Positions 1 to 11,787 of a stretch of DNA of 64,000 nt are shown here, in pieces. This DNA is from Subtercola vilae (lineage in GTDB: Bacteria > Actinomycetota > Actinomycetes > Actinomycetales > Microbacteriaceae). Location: contig NZ_QYRT01000009.1 in NCBI RefSeq assembly GCF_004923255.1, positions 62,001 to 126,000 of the forward strand. Direction: 5' to 3'. Every line of letters starts with the position of its first letter. Position 1 is the first letter of the stretch. A model generated the notes under the pieces. The model made no database searches and was not told the origin of the DNA. It worked only from the letters and a program-made list of their open reading frames with translations. A program made the position numbers and the translations under genes.

Positions 1-434
1 CGGCCGCCGCCCGTGCCGCCGTGCACGGCCTGAGCGAGTTCGGCGACGAGCTGGCGGTGCTTCGCGATCGGCTGGTGGCGGGCATCCTGAGCCGTGTGCC
101 GGAGGCGGTGCTGCGCGGCGACCCTTCGCGCGATGGGCGGCTGCCGGGCAATGCGCACTTCACATTTGCTGGCTGCGAGGGCGATTCGCTGCTTTTTCTG
201 CTCGATGTTGCGGGGTTTTCGGTGTCAACTGGGTCGGCGTGCCAGGCGGGGGTTCCTGAGGTGTCGCACGTGCTGACCGCGATGGGCGTGCCCGAACTCG
301 AGGCGCGCGGGGCGCTGCGCATGACGCTCGGGCACGGCACGACGGTGGCCGATGTGGATGCGCTCGTCGGGGCGATGCCGGCGGCGGTCGCGCGGGCGTC
401 GAAGGCCGGGTTCGCCGACCGGGTGGTGGCGTAG
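1..434 (+). CDS. Cysteine desulfurase, C-terminal part (5' end outside window)
   Basis: This is the C-terminal part of a class V aminotransferase-fold cysteine desulfurase (NifS/IscS type), a PLP enzyme that moves sulfur from cysteine to an active-site cysteine persulfide. The frame is open from base 3 and stops at 432-434. The visible part holds the active-site loop STGSACQAG with its catalytic Cys, followed by the family's usual ending (LRMTLGHGTT then a DVDALV helix). The gene precedes mnmA at 2982, and in many bacteria the desulfurase next to mnmA supplies sulfur for tRNA 2-thiouridine. That link is inferred from neighbourhood, because two other genes lie between them. The true start is upstream of the window. 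Confidence 0.9.
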   Translation, partial: AAARAAVHGLSEFGDELAVLRDRLVAGILSRVPEAVLRGDPSRDGRLPGNAHFTFAGCEGDSLLFLLDVAGFSVSTGSACQAGVPEVSHVLTAMGVPELEARGALRMTLGHGTTVADVDALVGAMPAAVARASKAGFADRVVA

Positions 435-497
435 AGCGATCGGCCGCTCGGGGCGCGTCGTGCCGGGTCGCTTCGTGCGCGGCGTGCGGGTCTGCAG

Positions 498-1787
498 CTA
501 CAGGGGTAGCCGAGTGGTGTCTCGCCTGTCGGAGACGTCTGAAAGGTCAGCGGCGGCGGCGGCCGACTCGGAGGCGGCGTTCAGCTTGGCGGTGAGCATT
601 TCGCGGGCGGACTCGCGGTCGACGAGCGGCCCGTACGTGGCCAGGAGCGGCGATGCGGTGACGGGCGACTCGATCTGGGCATCCGGAGTCGGCGACATGG
701 AGCCCTGCGGCGCTCTCCGTCGGGTCCAGGCGACGGGGCTCGGGGCGCCTTTCTCGTTCATGACGGTAACGATGGCCTCGCCGGTCGCGAGGTTCTGCAG
801 TACCTCGGCCAGGTCATACCCTGACTTCGGGTAGGTCGAGACGGTGGCGCGCAGGGCTTTCGCGTCGTCAGGCGTGAACGCGCGGAGCTGATGCTGGATG
901 CGCGACCCGAGCTGTGCGAGAACCTCACCCGGCACGTCTTTCGGGGTCTGCGTGACGAAGAAGATGCCCACGCCCTTCGAGCGGATCAGCCGGACGGTCT
1001 GGGTGATCGAGTCGAGAAAGTCTTTCGAGGCGCCCCGAAACAGGAGGTGCGCCTCGTCGAAGAAGAACACGAGTTTCGGTTTGTCGAGGTCGCCCACCTC
1101 AGGTAGGTCGTTGTAGAGGTCGGCGAGCAGCCACATCAGGAAGGTCGAACAGAGCCGGTTTGTCGGCAACGCCCGGTACCTCGAGCAGGCTCACGATTCC
1201 GCGGCCGTCGGCGGTTGTGGGATGCCCCGGCCGATGCCGCCCAGACTGAAGAACTCGGTCGGGGTGGCTGTCGATTGCCAGTCCTGGCCGATTCCCTGCG
1301 TGCGGGCGAGAAGTTTTTCGTTCGATTCGCCTGCGGAGGCGATGCCGGAGAGATCGCCCTTGATGTCGGCGGCGAAGACGGGAACGCCGGCTGCGGCGAG
1401 TTGCTCGGCGAGCACCTGCAGGGTTTTGGTCTTGCCTGTTCCGGTGGCGCCTCCGACCAGTCCGTGGCGGTTCGTCATGGCCAGGGGGATGCGCACCTGA
1501 ACAGCCGGCTGGGCGTCGCCGTTGACCAGGGCGCCCATCTCGAGGGCTGCTCCTTCAAAGGTGTAGCCGGCACGAATGGTGTCGACGGCTTCGGGGGTGA
1601 GTGGGCCGAGTTTGGCAGCGGGGGTGGGGCTGGCGGCGACGGCAGCGGCTGCGGCGTTGACCGCCGCAGTATCGACGGCGTCTTGGGCCCGCTTCAGAGC
1701 GGCTTCGGCCACCTGTTGGGCGCGGCGAGCGGCTTCGACCGCGGCGGCGGCTTCTTCTTGGGCGAGGCGAGGAGCGTCATCGGTCAT
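498..1787 (-). pseudogene. HerA-like DUF853 ATPase, broken by an internal deletion and frameshift
   Basis: Two adjacent minus-strand fragments belong to one DUF853 (HerA/YjgR-like) helicase-ATPase. The N-terminal piece (1191-1787) has an Ala-rich coiled region, then GATGTGKTKTLQ (Walker A) and AADIKGDLSGIA, and stops soon after EFFSLGGIGRGIP. The C-terminal piece (498-about 1150) has KLVFFFDEAHLLF (Walker B), FFVTQTPKDVP and TPDDAKALRATVSTYP. Between them the residues DGRGIVSLLEVPGVADKP can be read at about 1150-1210 in a third frame. The roughly 110 residues that family members carry between the GxGxGIP and DGRGIVSLLE motifs are absent. A further 2-base loss near 1148 (expected F-S-T codons read ttcgacc) shifts the frame again. 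With one deletion and two frame changes the gene cannot make the full ATPase. A sequencing or assembly error cannot be excluded. Confidence 0.8.
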
Positions 1788-1815
1788 GTCGCCAGCTTAG
1801 AACGCGGGCATTCGC

Positions 1816-1840
1816 GGCGATAGGCGATAGGCGATAGGCG
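1816..1840. repeat. 7-bp tandem repeat, three copies
   Basis: GGCGATA occurs three times in a row at 1816-1836, followed by a partial fourth copy (GGCG). It lies in the 71-base gap between the start of the broken DUF853 gene and the end of the EEP-family gene. It looks like a small slippage-prone repeat with no evident function. Confidence 0.7.
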
Positions 1841-1858
1841 TTGGTCCGGCCTGGTGTC

Positions 1859-2854
1859 TCAGAGGTTCAGAGCCGTGAGAATGGCTCGGTGGTCGCTGGC
1901 GCCGGCGCTGAGGGTGGTGTTGGAGGTGACCTGCATTCCGCGTTGCAGGAGGTGATCGAGCCGCGTGACCGGCATGTTCGACGGCCAGGTGTTGCCGAAC
2001 AAGCCGCCACTCTGGTTGGCCTCGCTGAGCTGACCCTCGATGCCGCTCATCGCCCGATCGGTGAGGGCGGCGTTGAAGTCGCCGACCGCGATGACGCGCT
2101 GGTTCTCGTCGCGCGGCAGCGTCTCAGCTAGAGCGCTCAGCATGGAGTCGCGGTCGGAGACCTCGCCGGGGCGGGCCGACGCGGCATGGATGACGTAGAT
2201 GCTCACGAGGCCCTGCGGTGTTTCGAGATCGGCGGCCAGCGCCCTGTTCCAACCGAGGCCGAGCGGCAGCGGCTGGGCGTGTACGACCGGGTACTTGCTC
2301 CACAGCCCGACGGTGCCCACCCCGAACGAATAGGGATATTTCTCGGCCAGCGTTGACGACACGGTGGTGAAGTCGGGTGCGGTCATCTCTTCGAGCGCGA
2401 TGACATCGGCGCCGGTTGCAGCAAGCGTCAGCGCTGATTCGTCGCCGGTCGACGACGATGCCTCGATGTTCTGGCTCGCCACGGTGAGGGTCGTGCCGGC
2501 GGCTGTGTTCGCGGCCGGGGCCGACCAGCTGAGGGGCACTGTCGCAGACCCGAACAGCAGGGCCCAGGCGAAAACCGGCACGAGCACGGCCGCACGGCTC
2601 CACCGACGCCGGGCCACCAGCCCGAGAACGGCGAGCGGAACGATGAGAAGGCCGAGCCACGGGATGATCGTGTCGATGATGAGCCCCACCCCGCCGACAT
2701 CCGGAATCGCCCGGTGAAACACGAGTATCAGCGTGAGAAAGACGGCGAGAGCTACGACGACTGCGGCAAGCGCCGGATGCCCGGGGCGACGCCCGGAGGC
2801 TCGTTCGAGCGGCTCGACCGGGGTCGGGCGCGTGGGGCTCGAAAGCAACGACAT
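1859..2854 (-). CDS. Endonuclease/exonuclease/phosphatase (EEP) family membrane protein
   Basis: The 331-residue protein has three N-terminal membrane segments (about residues 25-45, 55-80 and 88-105) and then an EEP (DNase I-like) phosphohydrolase domain facing outwards. The metal and catalytic signatures are in order: SQNIEA, IALEEM (metal-binding Glu), [20 protein letters not shown] and GASDHRAI (catalytic Asp-His pair). The architecture is common in actinobacteria as an endonuclease/exonuclease/phosphatase family protein. The substrate (phosphoester, lipid or nucleic acid) cannot be read from sequence. The ATG at 2854 has no clear ribosome site. The gene is divergent from mnmA. Confidence 0.85.
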   Translation of the reverse strand: MSLLSSPTRPTPVEPLERASGRRPGHPALAAVVVALAVFLTLILVFHRAIPDVGGVGLIIDTIIPWLGLLIVPLAVLGLVARRRWSRAAVLVPVFAWALLFGSATVPLSWSAPAANTAAGTTLTVASQNIEASSSTGDESALTLAATGADVIALEEMTAPDFTTVSSTLAEKYPYSFGVGTVGLWSKYPVVHAQPLPLGLGWNRALAADLETPQGLVSIYVIHAASARPGEVSDRDSMLSALAETLPRDENQRVIAVGDFNAALTDRAMSGIEGQLSEANQSGGLFGNTWPSNMPVTRLDHLLQRGMQVTSNTTLSAGASDHRAILTALNL

Positions 2855-2896
2855 GGTTTCATTGTCGACGACGCGGCTGAGGCTTTGGTGTCAGAA

Positions 2897-2932
2897 CTGT
2901 GCACAGGGTTGCGTGTCGCGCAGTTGTGCACA
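2897..2932. promoter_or_regulatory. Two TGTGCACA palindromes between EEP gene and mnmA
   Basis: A perfect 10-base palindrome CTGTGCACAG lies at 2897-2906 and a second TGTGCACA core at 2925-2932, in the divergent intergenic region. The same core recurs at 15745-15752 in another divergent intergenic region. They may be operators for an unidentified regulator. They also differ by one base from the actinobacterial DnaA box TTGTCCACA, so weak DnaA binding is an alternative. Confidence 0.4.
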
Positions 2933-2969
2933 GATGAGGCAACCCGGCGCGCGTGTCAGCGGGGGCTCA

Positions 2970-2975
2970 TACACT
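2970..2975 (+). promoter_or_regulatory. Candidate -10 of mnmA (leaderless transcript)
   Basis: TACACT fits the actinobacterial -10 pattern TANNNT and ends 6 bases before the mnmA ATG at 2982, so transcription would start at or next to the start codon. There is no Shine-Dalgarno sequence in front of that ATG, which agrees with a leaderless mRNA. No convincing -35 is visible. Confidence 0.45.
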
Positions 2976-2981
2976 TGGTAC

Positions 2982-6484
<3,503 letters not shown>

Positions 6485-6502
6485 GCCCGAATCGCATGCG
6501 AG

Positions 6503-6530
6503 CATTACTCACAGCATTTAGTGAGCAATG
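6503..6530. promoter_or_regulatory. Imperfect inverted repeat, possible operator
   Basis: CATTACTCAC (6503-6512) and GTGAGCAATG (6521-6530) form an inverted repeat with one mismatch around an AT-rich 8-base centre. It is followed by TATATT (6535-6540), a plausible -10 for the gene at 6607. There is no T-run, so it looks more like an operator than a terminator. Confidence 0.35.
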
Positions 6531-6606
6531 ATCGTATATTCTCGACTCAGCAGACGATCGAGCCGACCACCCGGGCGGTGACCGCTGCGCAAACGAGGAG
6601 TCAGCC

Positions 6607-7389
6607 ATGTCATTGCGCGATCTGATCAAAGGCCTGGGTAGTGAGGTGGCAAGCAACCTGTCACTCGGTCTCTCGGCGGTGGGTACACCGCGGGTCATGC
6701 CCCCCGATCTTCGTGCAAGCGGCATCGACGGCACAGCCACGGTGCAGAGCATGTCGACGATGAATGTCGGTTACGGCAACACTCAGAACAATCCGATCAT
6801 CTCGTTTCAGCTCGAGGTGGCGGTGCCGGGTCGGGAAGCGTACTCGATCGTCACCAACCAGACCGTGCCGTACCTGCTTGTGGGGGCGATCATTCCAGGG
6901 TCCACCGTGTTCGTGAAAGTCGATGCGAACAACCCAGGGAGGCTCGCCATAGATTTCGAGAACATCATCCCCAACGCCGGATCGTCTGGTGTTGGTCTGC
7001 CGGGCGGTGGCCTCTCGGGTGCCAATTTGCCTTCCAGCGGAACTCAAGGTGGCACTGGTGTCGGCGGGGCCATGAGTGGGGCAAGCATGCTCCGCACAGG
7101 TCAGCCCGGCACGGCGATTCTGCAGCAGACGTTCAGCGTCGGCAACATCACCGCGCCAAACGGCGATCCGGTGCTCGGTGTCATCATGCAGATCACCTAC
7201 CCCGGGCTAGCGCCTCTGATCGGTAAGAATGGCCAACGAATTCCCCGGGCGCGTTACGAGCACGTCGTCGCGGGCGCGCAGTTTCCGATTAAGGGCAACC
7301 CCGGTAACCCCGATCTGTTCGCCATCGACTGGCCGGAGATGGATCGGGCTGACGGCACCGTGACGGCTGACCCGGCAGGCAACGTATGA
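6607..7389 (+). CDS. Hypothetical protein with a duplicated beta domain
   Basis: The 260-residue protein has no signal peptide or membrane segment. It holds two related copies of a domain typical of uncharacterised actinobacterial proteins. Copy 1 is about residues 38-122 (GIDGTATVQSM ... PGSTVFVKVDANNPGRLAIDF) and copy 2 about 164-252 (GQPGTAILQQTF ... GNPGNPDLFAIDWPEM). A flexible Gly/Ser-rich linker of about 35 residues separates them. Each copy runs from a G-x-A/T-x-V strand through a P-G-xx-F/V core to a D-x-x-N-P-x-x-x-AID strand. A good ribosome site (GAGGAG) precedes the ATG. It stands alone between ligA and gatC, and its function is not known. Confidence 0.75.
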   Translation: MSLRDLIKGLGSEVASNLSLGLSAVGTPRVMPPDLRASGIDGTATVQSMSTMNVGYGNTQNNPIISFQLEVAVPGREAYSIVTNQTVPYLLVGAIIPGSTVFVKVDANNPGRLAIDFENIIPNAGSSGVGLPGGGLSGANLPSSGTQGGTGVGGAMSGASMLRTGQPGTAILQQTFSVGNITAPNGDPVLGVIMQITYPGLAPLIGKNGQRIPRARYEHVVAGAQFPIKGNPGNPDLFAIDWPEMDRADGTVTADPAGNV

Positions 7390-7492
7390 CCGTGGACTAG
7401 GAAGGCTCGCCGATCTGTGTGTCAACAAGGAGGCCGCGCGGCTCGGCCCCGCGCAGACGAGAAGCTCGCAGGCGGGCATCCGGCGCACCGAA

Positions 7493-7498
7493 TACACT
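7493..7498 (+). promoter_or_regulatory. Candidate -10 of the gatCAB operon
   Basis: TACACT matches the same TANNNT element seen before mnmA. It would give a leader of about 70 bases before the gatC ATG at 7577, which has its own ribosome site (CGGAG). No clear -35 is seen. Confidence 0.35.
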
Positions 7499-7576
7499 TG
7501 ATGGGTTGTCGCAGCCACGAGCGCGCGACCCGACCAGCGCAGAGGCCCAGACCAGCGCAGAGTATTACGGAGCCGC

Positions 7577-7984
7577 ATGTCTACTGAAACACCCCCGACC
7601 ACAAGCGAGAGCGCCCGCCCGGCGACGAGCGCCAACAGCCGGCCGGTCGCCGCGAACAGCAACGGCAACGGCGGCAGCAACGGCCCCGGTGAGATCACCA
7701 CCGAGCAGGTGGCGCACCTCGCGAACCTCGCCCGCATCAACCTCACGACGGCCGAGATCGCAAAGATGACCGTCGAACTCGCCGCGATCGTCGAGAACGT
7801 TGCAAAGGTCACCGAGGTGGCGACGCCTGACGTTCCGGCGACGAGCCACCCGATTCCCCTCACGAACGTGTACCGCCCCGACGTCGTCGGCGAGACCCTC
7901 ACGCAGGAGCAGGCGCTCTCGGGGGCGCCCGAGCACGACGGCAGCCGCTTCCGCGTCTCAGCAATTCTGGGAGAAGAGCAGTGA
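7577..7984 (+). CDS. gatC: Asp/Glu-tRNA(Asn/Gln) amidotransferase subunit C
   Basis: GatC is the small subunit that clamps GatA to GatB in the amidotransferase that converts Glu-tRNA(Gln) and Asp-tRNA(Asn) to the amidated forms. The core [22 protein letters not shown] and the ending [11 protein letters not shown] match the family. At 135 residues it is about 37 longer than usual because of an N-terminal Ser/Thr/Asn/Gly-rich tail. The tail is probably real, since the ATG at 7577 has an upstream GGAG site and there is no equally good internal start. The stop overlaps the gatA GTG (GTGA), which implies translational coupling. Confidence 0.95.
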   Translation: MSTETPPTTSESARPATSANSRPVAANSNGNGGSNGPGEITTEQVAHLANLARINLTTAEIAKMTVELAAIVENVAKVTEVATPDVPATSHPIPLTNVYRPDVVGETLTQEQALSGAPEHDGSRFRVSAILGEEQ

Positions 7985-9528
7985 GTCACGACCTGACCCG
8001 CCTGAGCGCGTCGAACCTCGCCGAGAAGCTGACGAGCGGCGAGGTGTCGAGCGCCGAGGCCACGGATGCCCACCTGAACCGCATTGAGGCCGTCGAGCCC
8101 GACGTGCACGCCTTTCTACACGTCGCGGCCGACGCTGCACGTGCCACAGCGAAAGCCATCGACGCGCGCCGCGCCGACGGGGAGAAGCTCGGCCCCCTCG
8201 CTGGAGTACCGATCGCCATCAAAGACGTTCTGTGCACGATCGACATGCCGTCGACCGCCGGCTCGAAGATTCTTGAAGGCTGGGTGCCGCCGTACGACGC
8301 CACCGTTGTGAAGCGGCTGCGCGCGGCCGGCCTTGTGCCGCTCGGCAAGACCAACATGGACGAGTTTGCCATGGGCTCCTCCACCGAACACTCCGCGTAC
8401 GGCCCCACCCACAACCCGTGGGATCTCGATCGCATCCCCGGTGGTTCGGGCGGTGGCAGCGCGGCCGCAGTCGCGGCGTTCGAGGCGCCGCTGGCGCTCG
8501 GCAGCGACACCGGCGGCTCCATCCGCCAGCCCGCAGCCCTCACGGGCTCGGTCGGTATGAAGCCCACCTACGGTGGGGTGAGTCGCTACGGCGCCATCGC
8601 GCTGGCGTCGAGCCTCGACCAGGTCGGGCCGGTGAGCCGCACGGTTCTCGACTCGGCGCTGCTGCACGACGTCATCGGCGGGCACGACCCGCGCGACTCG
8701 ACGAGCCTTCGCGACGAGTGGCCGAGCTTCGCCGCTGCGGCTCGCGAGGGTGCCGCCACGCGCAGCTTGAAGGGCCTCACGATCGGCATCGTAAAAGAGC
8801 TGCAGGGCGACGGTTTCCAGGCCGGCGTCACGCAGCGCTTCCAGGAGGCCGTCGAGTTGCTGACCGCCGCCGGCGCCGAGGTCGTGGAGGTCAGTACTCC
8901 GAGTTTCGAGTACGCGATCTCGGCCTACTACCTCATTCTGCCCGCCGAAGCGTCGAGCAACCTGGCGAAGTTCGACTCGGTGCGCTTCGGGCTTCGGGTG
9001 AACCCGGTGGGCGGCGGAACCGTCGAAGACGTCATGTCGGCCACCCGCGAGGCCGGGTTCGGCCCCGAGGTGAAGCGCCGCATCATCCTCGGCACCTACG
9101 CGCTCAGCGCCGGCTACTATGACGCGTATTACGGCTCGGCCCAGAAGGTGCGCACGCTCATCCAGCGCGACTTCGCCCGCGTGTTCGCCGACGTCGACGT
9201 GCTGGTGAGCCCCAGTGCCCCGACCACGGCGTTCAAGCTCGGCGAGAAGCTCGACGACCCGCTCGCGATGTACCTGAACGACCTCACCACGATTCCGGCC
9301 AACCTGGCGGGCGTGCCCGGCATCAGCCTGCCCGTAGGGCTTGCTCCTGAAGACGGGCTGCCGGTGGGCATCCAGTTCATGGCCCCGGCCCGTGAGGATG
9401 CCCGGCTCTACAAACTCGGTGCAACCCTCGAGGCGCTGCTCGAAGACAAATGGGGTCACACCCTGCTCAGCCAGGCGCCCGATCTGGCACCACAAGAAAT
9501 GTTCGCGTCTGAAGAAGGTGCCGTCTGA
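7981..9528 (+). CDS. gatA: Asp/Glu-tRNA(Asn/Gln) amidotransferase subunit A
   Basis: GatA is the glutaminase of the GatCAB complex and releases ammonia from glutamine. The 515-residue protein carries the amidase-signature triad: Lys81 ([10 protein letters not shown]), Ser156 ([11 protein letters not shown]) and the nucleophile Ser180 ([12 protein letters not shown]). The numbering is close to that of characterised GatA enzymes. It starts at a GTG overlapping the gatC stop, and its own TGA overlaps the gatB ATG (TGATG). The three genes therefore form a tightly coupled operon. Confidence 0.97.
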   Translation: MSHDLTRLSASNLAEKLTSGEVSSAEATDAHLNRIEAVEPDVHAFLHVAADAARATAKAIDARRADGEKLGPLAGVPIAIKDVLCTIDMPSTAGSKILEGWVPPYDATVVKRLRAAGLVPLGKTNMDEFAMGSSTEHSAYGPTHNPWDLDRIPGGSGGGSAAAVAAFEAPLALGSDTGGSIRQPAALTGSVGMKPTYGGVSRYGAIALASSLDQVGPVSRTVLDSALLHDVIGGHDPRDSTSLRDEWPSFAAAAREGAATRSLKGLTIGIVKELQGDGFQAGVTQRFQEAVELLTAAGAEVVEVSTPSFEYAISAYYLILPAEASSNLAKFDSVRFGLRVNPVGGGTVEDVMSATREAGFGPEVKRRIILGTYALSAGYYDAYYGSAQKVRTLIQRDFARVFADVDVLVSPSAPTTAFKLGEKLDDPLAMYLNDLTTIPANLAGVPGISLPVGLAPEDGLPVGIQFMAPAREDARLYKLGATLEALLEDKWGHTLLSQAPDLAPQEMFASEEGAV

Positions 9529-11042
9529 TGGCCAAAGCTGAACTGATGCCGTACGACAAGGCCATCGAGATGTTCGAGCCTGTGCTCGGCTTCGAGGTGC
9601 ATGTCGAGCTCAACACCAAGACGAAGATGTTCTCTGACGCCCCGAACTTCTTCGGCGGCGAGCCGAACACGAACGTGACGCCGGTCGACCTCGGCCTGCC
9701 GGGTTCGCTGCCCGTCGTGAACGAGCAGGCCGTGAAGTACTCGATCAGCCTGGGGCTGGCTCTCGGATGCTCGATCGCACCCTCATCGCGGTTCGCTCGC
9801 AAGAACTACTTCTACCCCGACCTGGCGAAGAACTACCAGATCAGCCAGTTCGACGAGCCCATCGCGTTCAGCGGATCGGTCGAGGTCGAGTTGCCCGACG
9901 GGCGCCTCTTCACGGTGCCGATCGAGCGCGCGCACATGGAGGAAGACGCGGGCAAGCTGACGCACGTGGGTGGGGCCACCGGCCGCATCCAGGGTGCAGA
10001 GTATTCGCTGGTCGACTACAACCGTGCCGGTGTTCCGCTGGTCGAAATTGTCACTGACATCATCTACGGAGCCGAAAGCGACGCGCCTGAGCTTGCGAAG
10101 GCCTACGTGTCGACCATTCGCGACATCGTGGTGTCGCTCGGCATCTCAGATGCCAAGATGGAGCGCGGAAACCTGCGCTGCGACGCGAATATCTCGCTGC
10201 GCCCGCGTACTGCGCCGGGGGAGCCGCCGGCAAAGCTCGGCACCCGCACCGAGACCAAGAACGTGAACTCGCTGCGCTCGGTCGAGCGGGCCATTCGCTA
10301 CGAGATCCAGCGCCAGGCGGCCATTCTGGCCAAGGGCGGAACCATCACGCAGGAGACCCGCCACTGGCACGAAGACACCGGTGAGACCTCTGCCGGGCGC
10401 CCGAAGAGCGACGCCGACGACTACCGGTACTTTCCGGAGCCCGACCTGCTGCCCGTCGAACCGAGCGCCGAGCTGATCGAAGAGCTTCGCGCCGCCCTGC
10501 CCGAAGCCCCGGCGCTTCGACGTCGTCGGCTCAAGGCCGACTGGGGTTTCACGGATCTCGAGTTTCAAGACGTCGTGAACTCTGGCCTGCTGAACGAGAT
10601 CGTTGCCACGACGGCCGCGGGGGCATCCGCCCAGTCCGCGCGCAAGTGGTGGACCGGCGAGATCGCTCGCGTCGCCAACGTGCGCGGTGTCGACGCGTCG
10701 AGCCTGGTCTCGCCGCTCCATGTGTCTGAGCTTGTGGCGCTCGTCGACGCGGGAACGCTCACCGATCGGCTGGCCCGCCAGGTTCTCGACGGCGTGATCG
10801 AGGGAGAGGGCACGCCCGACGAGGTCGTGGCGAGCCGTGGCCTCGCAGTGGTCTCCGACGACGGGGCGCTGATCGTGGCGATCGACGAGGCGCTGGCATC
10901 GCAACCGGATGTTCTGGCCAAGATTCGCGACGGCAAAGTTCAGGCGGCCGGCGCCGTGATCGGTGCGGTCATGAAGGCCATGAAGGGCCAGGCCGACGCC
11001 GCCCGGGTACGCGAACTGGTGCTCGAGCGCGCGAACGCCTGA
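9528..11042 (+). CDS. gatB: Asp/Glu-tRNA(Asn/Gln) amidotransferase subunit B
   Basis: GatB binds the misacylated tRNA, activates its carboxylate with ATP and uses ammonia delivered by GatA. The 504-residue product has the GatB N-terminal kinase-like domain ([56 protein letters not shown]), a helical linker, and a C-terminal YqeY-like tRNA-binding domain ending in [14 protein letters not shown]. It is the last gene of gatCAB and is followed by a strong hairpin at 11087-11120. Confidence 0.97.
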   Translation: MAKAELMPYDKAIEMFEPVLGFEVHVELNTKTKMFSDAPNFFGGEPNTNVTPVDLGLPGSLPVVNEQAVKYSISLGLALGCSIAPSSRFARKNYFYPDLAKNYQISQFDEPIAFSGSVEVELPDGRLFTVPIERAHMEEDAGKLTHVGGATGRIQGAEYSLVDYNRAGVPLVEIVTDIIYGAESDAPELAKAYVSTIRDIVVSLGISDAKMERGNLRCDANISLRPRTAPGEPPAKLGTRTETKNVNSLRSVERAIRYEIQRQAAILAKGGTITQETRHWHEDTGETSAGRPKSDADDYRYFPEPDLLPVEPSAELIEELRAALPEAPALRRRRLKADWGFTDLEFQDVVNSGLLNEIVATTAAGASAQSARKWWTGEIARVANVRGVDASSLVSPLHVSELVALVDAGTLTDRLARQVLDGVIEGEGTPDEVVASRGLAVVSDDGALIVAIDEALASQPDVLAKIRDGKVQAAGAVIGAVMKAMKGQADAARVRELVLERANA

Positions 11043-11086
11043 ACAAGGGCGTATCGGTAGAGGGTAGTCGCAGGGCCTGGGCCGGT

Positions 11087-11120
11087 TCGCGGCCCGACTG
11101 TTTCGACGGTCGGGCCGCGA
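11087..11120. terminator. Strong hairpin between convergent gatB and DUF1345 genes
   Basis: Bases 11087-11100 pair with 11107-11120 around the loop TTTCGA. The stem is 14 pairs, almost all G-C, with one G-T. It lies 44 bases after the gatB stop and 3 bases from the end of the opposite gene, so it can serve both strands. There is no T-run, which is common for actinobacterial terminators. Confidence 0.6.
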
Positions 11121-11123
11121 CGC

Positions 11124-11780
11124 CTATTTGCCGGCGAGCCCCGCCACCAGATTGATGGTGGCCGCGAGAATGACGGCTCCGAACACGTATGACAGCAAGG
11201 CGTGCCGGAGGGCGGTCGAACGAAAGTCGCTCGATTGGAATGTCGTGTCAGAGACCTGGTATGTCATTCCGATGGTGAATGCGACATACGCGAAATCGCT
11301 GTACCGCGGCGACTCCTTCTGGTTGAAGTCGACGCCGCCGTCAGACCCTCGGTAGAAGAGCGAGGCGTAGCGCAGTGTGTACAGCGTGTGCACGAGCGTC
11401 CACGACAGGGCGAGGCTGACCAGCCCGAGTGCCCCGGCGCCGAATCTCTCTGCGCCACTCTGATCGCTCGAACCCAGCAGCACAATCACCACCGCGCCGA
11501 TGCTCGCAACGCTGGCGAGCAGGATGAGAACTTCGGCGACGGGCCGCGAGGGATCTTCGCGCGTGGCGTGGCTCGCCGTCTGTTCCGGTGACAAATGATG
11601 CACGCGAGCCCACACCCACACCAGATAGGTCAGTGAAGCTGCGATCCAGCCGACGACAACCGCGCCCGACCAGTAGCCGAGCGCGCCGGCGCCCAAGCCG
11701 AAGAGAAGGCCGATGACAAGCATCACCAGCACACGAGAGACGGAGCGGTGCGTGACCGGCAGTTGAGAGGGAGTGTTCAC
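11124..11780 (-). CDS. DUF1345 family membrane protein
   Basis: The 218-residue protein has about five membrane segments and the DUF1345 signatures: SWTLVHTLYTLRYASLFYR and FNQKESPRYSDFAYVAFTIGMTYQVSDT. The function of the family is unknown. I place the start at the GTG 11780, 7 bases after the stop of the upstream MFS gene. The reading frame is open farther upstream, but that part overlaps the MFS gene and is not hydrophobic. Its own ribosome site is poor, so translation may depend on the preceding gene. Confidence 0.8.
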   Translation of the reverse strand: MNTPSQLPVTHRSVSRVLVMLVIGLLFGLGAGALGYWSGAVVVGWIAASLTYLVWVWARVHHLSPEQTASHATREDPSRPVAEVLILLASVASIGAVVIVLLGSSDQSGAERFGAGALGLVSLALSWTLVHTLYTLRYASLFYRGSDGGVDFNQKESPRYSDFAYVAFTIGMTYQVSDTTFQSSDFRSTALRHALLSYVFGAVILAATINLVAGLAGK

Positions 11781-11787
11781 CTCAGGA

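Noticed and set aside
2897-2932. A replication origin (DnaA box cluster)
   Set aside because: There are only two near-matches to the DnaA box, no AT-rich unwinding region, and no dnaA, dnaN or rpmH nearby.
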